Assembly: GCA_030754035.1 (NCBI GenBank)
Contig: JASMBC010000002.1
Location: forward strand, 15,441 to 79,440
Length of the DNA: 64,000 nt
Origin: Arenicellales bacterium
GTDB lineage: Bacteria; Pseudomonadota; Gammaproteobacteria; Arenicellales; UBA868
Direction: 5' to 3'
Under the pieces are notes generated by a model that worked only from the letters and a program-made list of their open reading frames with translations, ran no database searches and had not been told where the DNA came from. The position numbers were made by a program, and so were the translations under genes. Positions 43,342-52,328 of the stretch are shown in pieces (positions within the stretch are counted from its first letter, which is position 1; the number at the start of each line of letters is the position of its first letter).

Positions 43342-44099
43342 GCGCACCGCTTCTTGAAGTCTCAGCGCTGAGCCGCAGCTTCGGTGGTATCGCTGCAGCC
43401 AGCGAACTGAGCTTGCAGGTAGTTCACGGTGAGGTGCACGCGATCATCGGCCCGAACGGCGCCGGTAAAACGACTCTGGTGTCTTTACTGGCCGGTGAGT
43501 TGCGCCCGGATTCTGGCTCGATTCGTTTTTGTGGCGAGACTATTACCGCCATGCCGGTGCACGCGCGCACACAGCGGGGCCTTGCCCGGACTTTTCAGAT
43601 CACCAGTATCTTCCCGGAGTTTTCTGCGGTGGGGAATGTAGCAATGGCGGTACAGGCACACGCCAACCACTCTTTTCGCTTCTGGCGGCCGGTGGCGGCG
43701 GACATGGCGCTTCGGCAGCGCGCGCTGGAGGTGTTGCAACAGGTGGGACTGGCAGATGCCCCCGACCGCAATGCCGGGGAGATGTCTCACGGCGAGCATC
43801 GCCTGCTGGAAATGGCTATGGCGCTGGCAACTAGGCCAGCACTGCTGCTACTGGATGAGCCTGCGGCGGGACTGGGCCCGGAGGAAACCACTGCTATGGT
43901 TGCCATCCTGCGAAAACTCAGGCAGGACAAGGGCATCTTGCTGGTGGAGCACGACATGGACGTGGTTTTTGCAATTGCCGACCGGATCACGGTTATGGTG
44001 AGCGGCCGGGCTATTGCGACGGGCAGCCCGCAGGCGATCCGTGAGGACGACAATGTCCGCAAAGCCTACCTGGGTGAGGGGTTGCACGAGCGTGCTTGA
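43338..44099 (+). CDS. livG: ABC transporter ATP-binding protein, LivG type
   Basis: A 253-residue ATPase: Walker A GPNGAGKTT, signature MSHGEHRLLEMAMAL (an LSGGQ variant, SHGEH), Walker B LLLDEPAAGLG and the switch His in LVEHDMDVVF. The Walker A sits about 40 residues in, which fits a start at GTG 43338 overlapping the livM stop (GTGA). The first open-frame ATG at 43314 is inside livM. Confidence 0.88.
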   Translation: MSAPLLEVSALSRSFGGIAAASELSLQVVHGEVHAIIGPNGAGKTTLVSLLAGELRPDSGSIRFCGETITAMPVHARTQRGLARTFQITSIFPEFSAVGNVAMAVQAHANHSFRFWRPVAADMALRQRALEVLQQVGLADAPDRNAGEMSHGEHRLLEMAMALATRPALLLLDEPAAGLGPEETTAMVAILRKLRQDKGILLVEHDMDVVFAIADRITVMVSGRAIATGSPQAIREDDNVRKAYLGEGLHERA

Positions 44100-44793
44100 A
44101 GTTCAGGGACTCCAGGCCTTTTACGGGGCCAGCCAGGCACTGTTCGGGGTTGACCTGGAGGTCGCTGCGGGTCAGGTAGTGACTTTGATGGGGCGCAACG
44201 GAATGGGTAAGACTACGACTGTCAACTGCATTATGGGACTGTTAGCCCACAGTGCGGGCAGCGTCCGGGTCAATGGCCAGGACATGGGTGGATTGCCAAG
44301 TTTCCGGGTTGCACAGGCCGGAGTAGGGCTGGTGCCTGAAGGCCGCCAGGTATTTCCCAATCTGACGGTCACTGAAAATCTGCTGGCAACTGCAGCCAAT
44401 CGCCATGGCGCGGCACAACCCTGGCAGATGAACCGGGTATTGCAGATGTTTCCGGCACTGGCCGAACGTCGGCACAGTTCGGGCAGTCTGCTCTCGGGCG
44501 GGGAACAACAGATGCTTGCGATCGGCCGGGCACTGATGATTAACCCGACCCTGCTTATTCTGGATGAAGCCACTGAGGGGTTGGCACCGCTGGTACGTCG
44601 CGAGATCTGGTCGTGTCTGGTTCAGCTGAAAAACGCCGGTCTGTCCATCCTGGTCATTGACAAGAATGTGGCCGACCTTGCCCGGATCGCCGACCGCCAT
44701 TTCATCATCGAGAAAGGTCGCACGGTCTGGACCGGTGACTCACGTGAGTTGCTTGCAGGCGATACGCTGAAACGCCGTTACCTGGGAATCTAG
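44092..44793 (+). CDS. livF: ABC transporter ATP-binding protein, LivF type
   Basis: A 233-residue ATPase. Walker A GRNGMGKTTT, signature LLSGGEQQMLAIGRAL, Walker B LLILDEATEGLAP. In place of the usual H-loop His it has IDKNVADLA, as many LivF proteins do. Start GTG 44092 overlaps the livG stop by 8 bases; the open frame's earlier ATG lies in livG. Last gene of the + strand operon; the next gene converges on it 63 bases later. Confidence 0.88.
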   Translation: MLEVQGLQAFYGASQALFGVDLEVAAGQVVTLMGRNGMGKTTTVNCIMGLLAHSAGSVRVNGQDMGGLPSFRVAQAGVGLVPEGRQVFPNLTVTENLLATAANRHGAAQPWQMNRVLQMFPALAERRHSSGSLLSGGEQQMLAIGRALMINPTLLILDEATEGLAPLVRREIWSCLVQLKNAGLSILVIDKNVADLARIADRHFIIEKGRTVWTGDSRELLAGDTLKRRYLGI

Positions 44794-44856
44794 TAAGGGT
44801 ATTATTTCTTGGTGTTCCACACGCCGCGGGATTAAGGCAGGTGGTCTGCAGGCCGC

Positions 44857-46311
44857 CTAGGCACTTGTGTCCAACGTGGTTTCACGCAGTGTGCGCAAGG
44901 CGCTGGCATCAATCTGTGGAATTTTTTTAAGAATGGCCTCGAATCGACCGGCGCTGTGAAGGTGTGTTTGCCCATAGCCTTTGACCAGGCCGGCACAGGC
45001 GGCCGCTTCCAGGGCGAGGTCATAATCGCGTCGTGCCGCCCCGAGAAGTTGCCGCAGCCAGTTTTCGATGGCGGCTTGTTCCTTGAAATAACGGTAGGAC
45101 CGGGTCCGACGCGAGCGTAGACCTGCGATGATGCGCAGTGCCAGGAAGCCGCTAACCGTATCAGTCTTAACCTTTATCGGGAAGCCCCGGTTGCCAAAAC
45201 CGGTGCGGGCGCTGAATGAAAGCACCCGCTTTGCGAGTTTGGGCGAAAGAATCGAAATGAGTTCGTCCGTTCCAGGCTTGAAGTAATCGACCACGCGAAC
45301 GATCTGGTTCTCGTTAGCACGCACCTCCTCGCGCAGCCTGGTGAAACGTTGACGCCGGGTCTTCAGGTCGGCGACCCGGATGATGTCATCATAGGCCATG
45401 AGTCGGACCAGCCAGCGCCCGGTTTCGCGGGTCAGGGTATAGCCGCGCTGCTCGCCACCATTGGCGCGGTCGGCTTCAAGTACCGCCTGCAACCGGTTCA
45501 GGTAGAGTTGAACATAGGCACTATCCTGATAATCAGCCAATCGTTCCATGGCCATGCGAAGAAGATCGTGGATGTCTGGCGGAAACGTGTTTTTCATCGC
45601 TGCCAGGGCCTGGGCGGTCGGTTGTGCCCGGGCCGGGCTTGATGCTGTGATGGTAGTTGGCAGGTCTTTCGATTCACCTGAGGCGATGGCAAAGCCAAGA
45701 TCAAAGCCGGCCAGGTTAGCAGCCACTGCAACCGAACTGCGCTGAATGCTCGCGGTGAAGGCCTGGCGTGAAAAGGGCAGCACCCCAGCACCTGCTACGG
45801 CCCCGAACAGTACTGCGTTGATGATACTGCCGGTGGCGGCTGCGCAGGCGGCCATGTCAAAGTGCACGAGTCGCTGGCACTGTGCGGCAACGGCGCTGAG
45901 GAGGTATTCGGGGTCGATGCGCACATCTCTCGGCGAGGCTTTCTCGGCGACTGCGTAGGCCCGGTGACTGGAGGAGACTACCGTGGTACGTGATCGGGTA
46001 ATGAACCCAGCCTGTAAGGCGCGCCCTGCTTCTACCGCCTCAGTCGACAATACCAGGTCTACATCGCCAGGGCAGGGCATCAGCGCGCAGACCATGGACT
46101 GGTTGGTGTTGTGCTCAGAGAAGTTTGGCCACGTTTCCAGGTAGTAGGTCGTTGCGCCGGTGCGCTGGGCAACGCCCGGGACATAGGTATACCGCACCTC
46201 GAAATTCTGGCTCTCGCAAAGGTCTGCCATCCACTGGGTTAACAGGCCACCGCCTTCGCCACCCATGGCGCCAATGACGATTCTTATCGGACGTGTATCG
46301 GGGTGATCCAT
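44857..46311 (-). CDS. iorB: Indolepyruvate:ferredoxin oxidoreductase beta subunit with C-terminal extension
   Basis: A 484-residue protein: the N-terminal 190 residues are the gamma-type 2-oxoacid oxidoreductase domain (IVIGAMGGEGGGLLTQWMAD, GVAQRTGATTYYLE), followed by a long C-terminal domain of about 290 residues found in proteobacterial IorB. It works with IorA to convert arylpyruvates to arylacetyl-CoA and reduced ferredoxin. I start it at ATG 46311, 2 bases after the iorA stop; an upstream in-frame start would overlap iorA. Product from indolepyruvate would be indoleacetyl-CoA, one step from the indoleacetate cluster substrate. Confidence 0.87.
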   Translation of the reverse strand: MDHPDTRPIRIVIGAMGGEGGGLLTQWMADLCESQNFEVRYTYVPGVAQRTGATTYYLETWPNFSEHNTNQSMVCALMPCPGDVDLVLSTEAVEAGRALQAGFITRSRTTVVSSSHRAYAVAEKASPRDVRIDPEYLLSAVAAQCQRLVHFDMAACAAATGSIINAVLFGAVAGAGVLPFSRQAFTASIQRSSVAVAANLAGFDLGFAIASGESKDLPTTITASSPARAQPTAQALAAMKNTFPPDIHDLLRMAMERLADYQDSAYVQLYLNRLQAVLEADRANGGEQRGYTLTRETGRWLVRLMAYDDIIRVADLKTRRQRFTRLREEVRANENQIVRVVDYFKPGTDELISILSPKLAKRVLSFSARTGFGNRGFPIKVKTDTVSGFLALRIIAGLRSRRTRSYRYFKEQAAIENWLRQLLGAARRDYDLALEAAACAGLVKGYGQTHLHSAGRFEAILKKIPQIDASALRTLRETTLDTSA

Positions 46312-46313
46312 AG

Positions 46314-48455
46314 TTACCGGGTGCGGGGTTCGCTGCCTTGCAACGCGCCGATCACCCACTGGCGAACATTACTGATAGTTCGTTCCCGCCAACTGGGATT
46401 GTTGATGATAGTGGCCTCAAAAAAAGACGGACAAAGCCCGGCCTGGTGGGCCATGACGCCACAGTTTCCACAGCCTACACACTGGTTATCTATTACCGCG
46501 ACTGGCCCATCAGCGAGGGGGTCGGGGTTGTCTTTAACAGTAAGTGAGGGGCAACCGGATAGCCGGACGCAGGCCCGGTCACCGGTACAGATATCTGGGT
46601 CAATGCCCAGTCGGACCCGCAGTGCCCGTGCACCACAATCCAGGGCTTCCTGGTGCGCCTGCTTCACCCGGCGCTGGCGGGCCAGTTGGCATTCACCCTG
46701 GGAGATGATGATCTTCAGACCCGGCGGCGACTGGCTAATAGCTTCGGTTAGTGTCGTGACCATCTGTTTGACGTCGTAGCTGGGTATCGTTCGTACCCAC
46801 TGGGCACCCACGCCGCGTACTGCCTTTTCAATCGTCATCTGGACAGGGTTGCCGGACCTGGCCTGGTCAGTAGAGGGAATAGCCTGGTGGCCGGTGGCAG
46901 CAGCATAGCCATTATCGACGATGAGCAACACACCGTTATCACCGTTGAATATCGCGTTGGCAACGCCGCTGGTCAGGCCGTTGTGCCAGAAGCCACCGTC
47001 ACCCATGATGCTGATCAGGGGTTTGGCAAAATTAGGGGCCAGGCCGGAGGAACTGGCGAGACCCAGGCCGTAGCCGACAGTATGCTGGCCAATATTAAAC
47101 GGGGGCAAGGTGGAGAACAGATGACAACCGATGTCGCCGCTGACATGGAATTCACCCAGTTCCTGCTGAACTAATTTCAACGCACTGAACAAGGGCCGTT
47201 CCGGGCAGCCGATGCAGAATCCTGGTGGGCGGGCAGGCACGGGGAATCCAAGGGCTGTTTGAGAGCCCGAAATTTCCCGCGTAGCCTGTTGCTGGGCGCT
47301 CTCCATTGTCGCCAGGCTGACCCCCGCCGGTGTGGCGCCATTCAAAAATCTGGTAATGCCAGTGATCAATATCCGGGTCTTGTATTCACCAGCTGTGGGC
47401 AACAGGTCCTTGCCGTGAATCCGGGTGTCGATGCCGGTGCCGTGCAGGTCAGCCTTGATGCTTTGTTCGATGTAGTTTGGCTGCCCTTCCTCGATTACTA
47501 ACACAGCCTTTTTGCCGGCACAGAATGCCCTGATCTCCTCCGGGATCAGCGGGTAGGTGACAGTAAGTAGGTAAATCGGAATTTTTGAGTTGCCCAACGC
47601 GTCCGCGAGAGACAGTATCTCCAGTGAGCGATTGAGGGCGTTGTAAATGCCACCCTGGACGATAATTCCAATGTCGACATAGTCACCCGGCAGGCTCTGA
47701 TTCAGTTTATTTGTGCTGATGAAACGAAGTGCCCTCGGCCACCGCTCAGTGATTTTCAATTGCTCCTGTTGATAGGAGGAGGGGGGCAGGACCACTTTGT
47801 TGTAATCAAACACGGCTTGTTCGAGGGGATGGTGGGCGTTGTACTGACCTGGCCGGTTATCCTTGGCGACGAAGCTGCCATAGACATGGCAGGCGCGAAT
47901 ACGCAGCATCAACATCACCGGAGTGTTAGTCGCTTCAGACAGTTCAAAGCCGTGTTCTACGGCAGCAACGATAGCCGGTAAGTCGGGGCGGGGGTCGAGC
48001 AGCCACATCTGTGATTTTGCCGCGAAAGCATGAGTCCGCTCCTGCATGATGCTGGACCCCTCGCCGTAATCCTCACCGACAATAACCAGAACACCACCCC
48101 GGACCCCGGCCGAGGCGACATTGGCCAGCGCATCAGCCGCTACATTGGTGCCGACCGTTGATTTCCAGATGACAGCGCCGCGTAGCGGATAGTGAATAGA
48201 TGCGGCCAGCATGGCGGCCGCAGCGGCCTCGCTGGCGGCGTTCTCGAAGTGCACGCCGAGCTCACGCCGGATTTCCGCGGCATCATTAAGGACATCCATC
48301 ATATGTGAGATCGGTGAACCCTGGTAACCGCCAATGTAGGAGACACCGCTTTGCAGAAGGGCCTTGGTGACTGCCAGTACCCCTTCACCACGGAAGACCT
48401 CACCGTCGCGGTTGCGAAGGCTCTGCACTTCCTTGCTGAATGATCGTTCGGCCAT
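46314..48455 (-). CDS. iorA: Indolepyruvate:ferredoxin oxidoreductase alpha subunit
   Basis: A 713-residue TPP-dependent subunit: N-terminal pyrimidine domain (GYQGSPISHMMDVL, HFENAASEAAAAAMLAA), TPP domain (GDIGCHLFSTLPPF, MGDGGFWHNGL) and a C-terminal ferredoxin-like part with CTGDRACVRLSGCP and CVGCGNCG plus LCPSF. It decarboxylates aryl pyruvates derived from tryptophan, phenylalanine or tyrosine and delivers low-potential electrons to ferredoxin, which is relevant to the reductase that needs them. A TGCA-containing palindrome lies just upstream (48462-48481). Confidence 0.9.
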   Translation of the reverse strand: MAERSFSKEVQSLRNRDGEVFRGEGVLAVTKALLQSGVSYIGGYQGSPISHMMDVLNDAAEIRRELGVHFENAASEAAAAAMLAASIHYPLRGAVIWKSTVGTNVAADALANVASAGVRGGVLVIVGEDYGEGSSIMQERTHAFAAKSQMWLLDPRPDLPAIVAAVEHGFELSEATNTPVMLMLRIRACHVYGSFVAKDNRPGQYNAHHPLEQAVFDYNKVVLPPSSYQQEQLKITERWPRALRFISTNKLNQSLPGDYVDIGIIVQGGIYNALNRSLEILSLADALGNSKIPIYLLTVTYPLIPEEIRAFCAGKKAVLVIEEGQPNYIEQSIKADLHGTGIDTRIHGKDLLPTAGEYKTRILITGITRFLNGATPAGVSLATMESAQQQATREISGSQTALGFPVPARPPGFCIGCPERPLFSALKLVQQELGEFHVSGDIGCHLFSTLPPFNIGQHTVGYGLGLASSSGLAPNFAKPLISIMGDGGFWHNGLTSGVANAIFNGDNGVLLIVDNGYAAATGHQAIPSTDQARSGNPVQMTIEKAVRGVGAQWVRTIPSYDVKQMVTTLTEAISQSPPGLKIIISQGECQLARQRRVKQAHQEALDCGARALRVRLGIDPDICTGDRACVRLSGCPSLTVKDNPDPLADGPVAVIDNQCVGCGNCGVMAHQAGLCPSFFEATIINNPSWRERTISNVRQWVIGALQGSEPRTR

Positions 48456-48461
48456 CGTTAG

Positions 48462-48481
48462 TTTGCAGCCCTCAATGCAAA
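48462..48481. promoter_or_regulatory. Palindrome TTTGCA-N8-TGCAAA upstream of iorA
   Basis: TTTGCA at 48462-48467 and its exact reverse complement TGCAAA at 48476-48481 are separated by 8 bases, and a further TGCA follows at 48504-48507. The site lies 7 bases before the iorA ATG (- strand), so a bound protein would block translation or early transcription. BzdR of Azoarcus recognises TGCA repeats, so BzdR is one candidate; a MarR or Lrp protein is another. Assignment is inference. Confidence 0.4.
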
Positions 48482-48529
48482 TGAGTAATTCACCATCTTC
48501 GGTTGCAGTAATGCTTGCTCATCGAAAGT

Positions 48530-48722
48530 TCAAAATGGCTGATGCCGTACGTTCCTTAGAATTTTTTGGAGCGTTGCAACAAAAGCGGTGAATTCACTTT
48601 CTTCGACCCCGTGAAAAAGATGTCGGAAATGCCAGTAAAAGACGGGCCAGAATCTCTCAAAAACCTGGCGACCTTTCTCGGTGAGGTAGACTTCGATGAA
48701 GCGGGAGTCACTTAATCGGGGC
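48530..48722 (-). pseudogene. MarR-family regulator fragment (C-terminal end only)
   Basis: The open frame encodes DSRFIEVYLTEKGRQVFERFW and some 40 more residues, matching the wing and C-terminal dimerisation helices of MarR proteins (canonical DDRRAVLVSLTEKGR). The helix-turn-helix that should come before it is absent; instead the frame runs directly into the hemerythrin fossil at 48723. So this is a truncated remnant. In intact form it could have controlled the iorAB genes. Confidence 0.65.
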
Positions 48723-48958
48723 CTGCTCATGTTCGATTCGCATGACGGAGGTGACACCCTGGGTCATTCCAGTTGCCTTTTCATAAGAAGCGCAAAGCCC
48801 CCCTCTCTAGCAAAATGAAGCATAGTCTCCGAAGAGAAATTCTTCCATTTCCGAGATGCCTCAGGCCAGTCTTTTTCGGAGACCGCCTCGTCTGCCGCGG
48901 CCAACTCCTGGTCACAGTACCGATGAACGCCAGTCATGAATTCCGTGATAGTTGTCAT
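48723..48958 (-). pseudogene. Hemerythrin (HHE) domain protein remnant, frameshifted and truncated
   Basis: A 64-codon frame starts MTTITEFMTGVHRYCDQELAAADEAV and runs to HFAREGGFALLMKRQLE, matching the first two helices of bacterial HHE proteins, but the usual HFxxEExxLFP is broken. After a frame change the match resumes as MTQGVTSVMRIEHEQ, which is the TGMTQGP..MRMEHEQ region of the same family. It then stops abruptly at the MarR fragment. A decayed oxygen/iron-binding protein rather than a working gene; a short truncated protein from 48958 cannot be excluded. Confidence 0.65.
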
Positions 48959-49045
48959 ATGGTTTCAACTCCTTTCGTGTCCCGGCTCTCTGTCAAATTA
49001 GTGCCATTACTAAAGCGTTCGGGGTTACTCACGGCCCTGGACCGC

Positions 49046-50491
49046 TTATTCAAGTTGCCTGGGCAGCCAGGTCGCCAGTTCCGGCACAAAAATTAGCAAG
49101 GTCAGTACCACCAACTCGATCAGGATAAAAGGCAGCGCGGCAGCGACAACTTGCCCCAGCGTCACTTTGAAGGGTGCGACACCTTTCATCACGTAGAGCA
49201 GCAGCCCAAAAGGCGGCGTCAACAGGCTGATCTCCATGGTGATCAGCATTAGCACCATCAGCCAGATGACGTCGATATTGAAAGTGGCCTGCAGTGACTG
49301 GGAACTCAACAGGAAGAAGGGTAGCGTCAGCAGTAACATGCTGACCTGGTCCATGAAGGCGCCCAGAAATAGCAACACCAGCATCATCATGATCACAACC
49401 GTCAACGGTGTCAGGTTCATTGTGGCGAGGTACTGCAACAACCCATCCGTTGCCCCGGAATTCGACAGTGCCTGGCTGAAAACCAGTGAGCCAGCGATGA
49501 TGAACAGGATCATGATATTAATCTTTGCCGTTTCCATCAGCGCCTTTGCAATTGCCCGCCAGTTGAAATCAGCTCCTGCTATGCCCGAGATCCGCACAGT
49601 CGACTTGAACAGGCGAAAAAAGTAACACACAACGAGCGCTGCCAGGCAGCCCAGTGCGGCGGCATCGGTTGGCGAAGCGAGTTTGAAGAATATGCTGCCT
49701 ACGACCACGATGAAAATAATGAGCAGCGGCAAGATGTACAGCAACCCCGGGAGAATACGGTTGGCGGCACGACGGTAGTGGCCGGTGTAGGCCCATGAGA
49801 GCCGCTCCGTGCCGCCGAGCCACAGTGCCACGGTGACCGGCTCATCAAACTGATCGGTTTCGATCTCGTAGGCTGGGGCAAGCTTCGGATTAATGGCACA
49901 GCGACCCACCACATAGGAAAAAAACAACACCGCCATCAGCACCCCCGGCACGATGCCGGCAACGAGTAACTGGGCCACCGACTGCTCGGCAAGACTGGCC
50001 AGCAGTACCGCCAGAGCCGAAGGCGGTACCAGCATGGCGATTCCACCGACCGCCATAATCGGCCCCATGGCTATCTCGGGCTGGTAGCCCCGCTTGGCCA
50101 TGTCTGGCAGCAATACCGAGCCGAGGATTGCAGTATTGGCGATAGTCGAGCCCGAAAGCGAAGAGAACACGGTGCCGCCAACAATCGCGACGACGGCCAA
50201 GCGGCCGGGAACACGCGCGATCAACCGATCAATTGCGCTGATAGCCTTGAAGGCAACACCGGTCTGTAGCAGGATTTCTCCCATCAGCAAAAACAACGCA
50301 ATCGGCGCAAGCGTGTATTTGATTGCGTTGTGAAATTCCAGTGGCATCAGGACCAGGCCGATATCACCATTGATAAACAGAGCAGTGCCAAGCACGTTGG
50401 CGGCGAAAAACGCAAAAGCCACAGGCAGGCCGAGAAACATTGTGATGCAGACTGTTCCGAGCAGCAGAATCAGGGCGAGGTACCATTCCAT
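49046..50491 (-). CDS. dctM: TRAP transporter large permease (DctM family)
   Basis: A 481-residue integral membrane protein with about 12 hydrophobic segments, of the TRAP-type large permease family; ALFLLMGEILLQTGVAF, GGTVFSSLSGSTIANTAILGSVLLPDM and GGIAMLVPPSALAVLL are family signatures. It uses a sodium or proton gradient to import an organic acid delivered by the DctP protein. Starts 3 bases after the dctQ stop. Confidence 0.88.
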   Translation of the reverse strand: MEWYLALILLLGTVCITMFLGLPVAFAFFAANVLGTALFINGDIGLVLMPLEFHNAIKYTLAPIALFLLMGEILLQTGVAFKAISAIDRLIARVPGRLAVVAIVGGTVFSSLSGSTIANTAILGSVLLPDMAKRGYQPEIAMGPIMAVGGIAMLVPPSALAVLLASLAEQSVAQLLVAGIVPGVLMAVLFFSYVVGRCAINPKLAPAYEIETDQFDEPVTVALWLGGTERLSWAYTGHYRRAANRILPGLLYILPLLIIFIVVVGSIFFKLASPTDAAALGCLAALVVCYFFRLFKSTVRISGIAGADFNWRAIAKALMETAKINIMILFIIAGSLVFSQALSNSGATDGLLQYLATMNLTPLTVVIMMMLVLLFLGAFMDQVSMLLLTLPFFLLSSQSLQATFNIDVIWLMVLMLITMEISLLTPPFGLLLYVMKGVAPFKVTLGQVVAAALPFILIELVVLTLLIFVPELATWLPRQLE

Positions 50492-50494
50492 GAG

Positions 50495-51025
50495 TCAGAA
50501 GCTCGCCTTGGATGAATCTGTTGCGATTGGAATTCGTAGCATACTGCGGCGGAACCGCAATAAAAATTCGATCGCAAGGAAAAGAAACGAGGTAGTGAAG
50601 ACCGTCATTATGTATCCGGTTGGAATACGCAGATCTTTGTCCGGCAGGGAGCCATCCTGAAATTCCCAGATAGTCACCCGGCTTCCGTAAAAACACAGCG
50701 CGATACAAAGTATTGCACCTGCAACGTCCATGGCGCGCTCAACGCGTTCTGCAGCTTCTCGGCGAAGCGCCATGGTGACGACATCCACGCGGACATGAGC
50801 GCCCTGGCGCAGGACCCACGGAGCCCCAAGGAAAACCCCAAAGTACAAGGTGTACTCAACCGCCTCGTAAAGCCACCAGATGCTGCCCAACTGGGTTTTG
50901 ACCAGGAAAAGATTAAGGGGGATCAGAACGGCGATGAGTCCGATAGAAGCGGCGACCAGTGCGGCCAGGTACAGCATGAGCCGATCGAAGCCAGCTTCAA
51001 AGCGATCGATCTGCTTTTGCATCAC
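50495..51025 (-). CDS. dctQ: TRAP transporter small permease (DctQ family)
   Basis: A 176-residue four-helix membrane protein with FFGxxLGAPWVLRQGAHVRVD as the DctQ signature (YFGVFLGAPWVLRQGAHVRVDV). Co-transcribed between dctP and dctM. It anchors and couples the binding protein to the large permease. Confidence 0.85.
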   Translation of the reverse strand: MMQKQIDRFEAGFDRLMLYLAALVAASIGLIAVLIPLNLFLVKTQLGSIWWLYEAVEYTLYFGVFLGAPWVLRQGAHVRVDVVTMALRREAAERVERAMDVAGAILCIALCFYGSRVTIWEFQDGSLPDKDLRIPTGYIMTVFTTSFLFLAIEFLLRFRRSMLRIPIATDSSKASF

Positions 51026-51128
51026 GTACCTGTCGAGTCGACCTTAAACTGAAAACGAAATGACCAGCGTGCGGGAGCCGGCCTGATGGCCGGATCCCGC
51101 CAGCGTGAACGAGGATAAGCTAGGACAA

Positions 51129-52118
51129 CTACTGGGTAAACAGTTTCTTGAGCGCAGGGCCGTGTTCGGGGCTGCGTTCGAGAACCTCCGCCCAACCGGC
51201 AGCAACAGCGGCCGCCAACCACTGGTCCCGATCGGCCCCTTCCAGGGTGATCGTTTCCATGCCTTCACTGGCCATCCAATCTTTTTGTTTGGTCAGCAGT
51301 GCCTGGAAATCCGGATTGCTGGTCTCAGCTTTGACCTCGAACTCGAGGCCGACCTGGTTCAGCAGGTCCTGCTGTTCCTGGGTCAGGGAATTCCATTTCT
51401 TAAGATTTGCTACGGTATGCAAAGACGAGTGATAGAAGCCCGGTTCGACCCGGTACTTGGTCACTTTTACCCAGGCGGGGTTCCAGCCTAGCGCTGGCCA
51501 GCCGTAGCCCTGGACGGTCCCATTTTCCATGTAGGTATAGACCTGTGCAAAATTCGAGCGCTGCACGGTCGCGCCGAGTGAGGTGAAAAACGCCGTGTAA
51601 ACAGGTGACACCCGCAGGTTCAGGCCTGTCAGATCCGGTCCGCTAATCGGTTGATTGAGCCAAAGATGGAACGGGCCGAAATCATGGTGCCGTGCGATGA
51701 ACTTCATATTCTTTTCTGTCATCAACTTTTGCACGTAATCAATCGCGCCGTTTGCGCGCAACTCCGCAAAGGTGTAGTCCTGCAGACGCAGCACAGGGGC
51801 TTCAGGCAGTACATTCCCGAAATAGGCTTCGGTGCAACCGACGATATCGTACGCGCCCTTGGCCATTTTTTTGGTCAATTCAAACGGGCTGCCGATTGCC
51901 GGAGCGCCACCCTTAAGATCGATCTGGACAACGCCCTTACCACGGGCGTTGACCGCTTCGACCAGTTTTTCGAAGGGCTTACCCGGGGGGCTGCCAATGG
52001 GAAAACAGCTGGCCCCGGAAAGGGTTACTTCAGCTGAATACGCCGGGTTCATCGCAGAGCCGATGACAGCGATTGCTCCAGCCAGAACAAAGATCGCATT
52101 TTTTTTCAGTTGCAACAT
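51129..52118 (-). CDS. dctP: TRAP transporter periplasmic solute-binding protein (DctP family)
   Basis: A 329-residue extracytoplasmic binding protein with a signal peptide of about 29 residues (ending NPAYSA). The fold and the conserved Arg in LNLRVSPVYTAFFTSLG, which normally salt-bridges a carboxylate, indicate an organic acid ligand. First gene of its operon, with AGGAGG just before the ATG. The CoA ligase at 52329-53912 lies upstream on the same strand, so a carboxylic acid taken up here may be activated there. Ligand identity is not shown. Confidence 0.87.
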   Translation of the reverse strand: MLQLKKNAIFVLAGAIAVIGSAMNPAYSAEVTLSGASCFPIGSPPGKPFEKLVEAVNARGKGVVQIDLKGGAPAIGSPFELTKKMAKGAYDIVGCTEAYFGNVLPEAPVLRLQDYTFAELRANGAIDYVQKLMTEKNMKFIARHHDFGPFHLWLNQPISGPDLTGLNLRVSPVYTAFFTSLGATVQRSNFAQVYTYMENGTVQGYGWPALGWNPAWVKVTKYRVEPGFYHSSLHTVANLKKWNSLTQEQQDLLNQVGLEFEVKAETSNPDFQALLTKQKDWMASEGMETITLEGADRDQWLAAAVAAGWAEVLERSPEHGPALKKLFTQ

Positions 52119-52150
52119 TTAAAGCCTCCTTATGCACAGTATTAGAAATA

Positions 52151-52168
52151 CCCGAAAAACGATTCGGG
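52151..52168. promoter_or_regulatory. Inverted repeat CCCGAA-N6-TTCGGG in front of the TRAP operon
   Basis: A perfect 6-bp dyad with a 6-base spacer, 33 bases upstream of the dctP ATG (- strand), next to an AT-rich stretch with a TAATAC hexamer that could serve as a -10 element. It could be an operator for the transporter genes. Seen from the + strand it is followed by T-rich DNA, so a terminator for a + strand transcript is also possible. Confidence 0.35.
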
Positions 52169-52328
52169 TTATTGTTATTTAACGGCGCGGGTCACCAGGC
52201 AGGGTCGCTGCCAGGTGTGCTCCGCGGGTTATTCGCTAACCACTCGTAGCACAATGCCACAAATCATGGGGAAATTCACGTCCGAGGTGTAAACACGCCA
52301 GATCCGTGCTATCAGCCCCGGTTCTTGT

